In this document: one piece after another, positions 5,711 through 6,633 of the stretch
How positions within the stretch are numbered: the first letter of the stretch is position 1
How the letters are laid out: every line of letters starts with the position of its first letter
The notes under the pieces: generated by a model
The model's database searches: none
Told to the model about the DNA's origin: nothing
The model's input: the letters and a program-made list of their open reading frames with translations, nothing else
Program-made: the position numbers and the translations under genes
Source of the DNA: Pseudomonadota bacterium
Lineage (GTDB): Bacteria > Pseudomonadota > Gammaproteobacteria > Enterobacterales > Enterobacteriaceae
Assembly (NCBI GenBank): GCA_023425455.1
Contig: JAFACP010000040.1
Coordinates: forward strand, 1-6,633
Reading direction: 5' to 3'
Length of the DNA stretch: 6,633 nucleotides

Positions 5711-6633
5711 GTTTCGTTCCTCCGCCTCTGCGTCAGGCTCCTCTTCCTCCTCCTCTTCCACCGGCGTATCGACCATCGCCTCGTGGATCGTCTCTTCGTC
5801 AAGCGTCGGGTTAAGCGCCACCGCCAGCGGCGATGAGGTCAGACTGTCCGGCATGACCACGTGCGGCTGCGGAGCATCAACGACAATTTCCGGCGTACGG
5901 CGTCTGAACCAGCTGATACTGCCGATCACCACCCCGCACAGCGCGAAGAACAGGTAGAGCGCGCCGCCGCCCAGAGGACGCATGATCGTCCCGGTGATCA
6001 GCGGCCCGATACAGGCCCCCACGCCGAAGGCCATCAGCAGACAGGCGGTCAGCGAAACGCGGCGCGCCGGGTCGACGCGGTCGTTAGCGATGGCGACCAC
6101 CAGCGGATAGAAGGAGAACATCGCCATACTGGAGACAAAGGCCATCCCCAGCAGGCGGTAAAAGCTGTTATAGGGCAGCAAAAACTGCGCCGCCGAGCTG
6201 AGGACAAACAGGATGGCGGTGAAAAACAGCAGATGCTTACGGTCAAAACGGTCAGACAACCAGCTTAGCGGAAACTGGGACACCATACCGGCAAAAATGG
6301 TCACCCCCATAAACAGGCCGGTTTGCTGGGTGTTCAGCCCCAGAGAGAGCGCATAAACCGGCGCCAGACCATAAAACGCCCCCACCGCCATCCCCATCAC
6401 TAAGGTGGCGGCGAGCAGTTTAGGCACGGCGGCAAAAAAGTAGCCGATGTTCATCGGCGCCGGGGACATCGGTTTGGCAGTGGTCCGGGTGGTTAAGGCT
6501 ATCGGCACCAGGCAAAGCGCAAAACACAACGCAACGATAAACAGCATCGCGGTTCCCATCCCTGCCGCCATCATCAGGATCACCTGACCGCCGCACAGCC
6601 CCAGATAGGTGGCGACCATATACAGCCCAAAGA
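5699..6633 (-). CDS. Major facilitator superfamily transporter, 5'-partial, with acidic C-terminal tail
   Basis: The C-terminal part (about 310 residues visible) of an inner-membrane transporter resembling YcaD-type MFS proteins. The frame stays open to the window edge (FGLY precedes the first visible Met), so the Met at about 6619 is internal. The start of the visible part, GLYMVATYLGLCGGQ, resembles the region near the fifth span of YcaD; perhaps a third of the protein is missing. Counting from that Met, about eight hydrophobic spans are visible up to about residue 237. WLSDRFDRK (about 119-127) is the loop motif between spans 8 and 9 typical of MFS. After the last span, ending in WFRRR (237-241), comes a soluble tail of about 65 residues containing seven consecutive Glu and ending ERNNPL. 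The substrate is unknown. It converges on the operon and is probably an independent neighbour, not part of the pathway. Confidence 0.88.
   Translation of the reverse strand, partial: FGLYMVATYLGLCGGQVILMMAAGMGTAMLFIVALCFALCLVPIALTTRTTAKPMSPAPMNIGYFFAAVPKLLAATLVMGMAVGAFYGLAPVYALSLGLNTQQTGLFMGVTIFAGMVSQFPLSWLSDRFDRKHLLFFTAILFVLSSAAQFLLPYNSFYRLLGMAFVSSMAMFSFYPLVVAIANDRVDPARRVSLTACLLMAFGVGACIGPLITGTIMRPLGGGALYLFFALCGVVIGSISWFRRRTPEIVVDAPQPHVVMPDSLTSSPLAVALNPTLDEETIHEAMVDTPVEEEEEEEPDAEAEERNNPL

Noticed and set aside
5861..6268. 135-residue + strand reading frame opposite the MFS gene
   Set aside because: It is low-complexity, hydrophilic antisense to conserved membrane spans, with no ribosome site or motif.
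6617..6619. MFS gene starting at the Met at 6619
   Set aside because: The frame continues to the window edge, and this Met lies inside a membrane segment with about a third of the protein still missing upstream.
1..6633. Mobile element or defence system
   Set aside because: No transposase, integrase, terminal repeats, direct repeats, tRNA or toxin-antitoxin genes were seen. The content is metabolic and transport.

Overview
The window looks like chromosomal DNA of a GC-rich enterobacterium (Klebsiella, Enterobacter or Kosakonia type). This is inferred from codon style, tight gene packing and protein style, not from a marker gene. No RNA gene, insertion sequence, integrase, CRISPR array or origin was seen.

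Positions 1-5659 hold seven genes on the + strand that read as one transport-plus-catabolism operon. In order they are: an arginase/agmatinase-family ureohydrolase (5' end cut off by the window); a periplasmic solute-binding protein of the polar amino acid type; an MmgE/PrpD-family protein; two inner-membrane permeases of the HisM/GlnP type; an ABC ATPase of the GlnQ/HisP type; and a RidA/YjgF-family protein. Gaps range from an 11-bp overlap to 55 bp. A strong GC-rich hairpin lies between the binding-protein gene and the MmgE/PrpD gene and probably sets expression ratios.

Positions 5699-6633 hold a convergent, 5'-truncated major facilitator gene on the - strand. It has a markedly acidic C-terminal tail. 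A small hairpin straddles its stop codon and separates it from the operon.

Working model (inference): the binding protein and ABC transporter import a small carboxylated compound, the ureohydrolase removes urea from a guanidino group, and the MmgE/PrpD and RidA-like proteins process the carbon skeleton or an imine/enamine intermediate. Several members depart from their textbook active sites. The binding protein has Gly where amino acid binders carry the Asp that holds the alpha-amino group. The MmgE/PrpD protein has Trp at a usual catalytic His. The RidA-like protein lacks the substrate-binding Arg. The ureohydrolase has an Asp-Gly-Tyr-Ser-Ser segment in place of the agmatinase His-Gly-Thr segment. 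Together these suggest a ligand other than a standard amino acid, possibly an N-substituted (guanidino) acid. The substrate cannot be read from the sequence.
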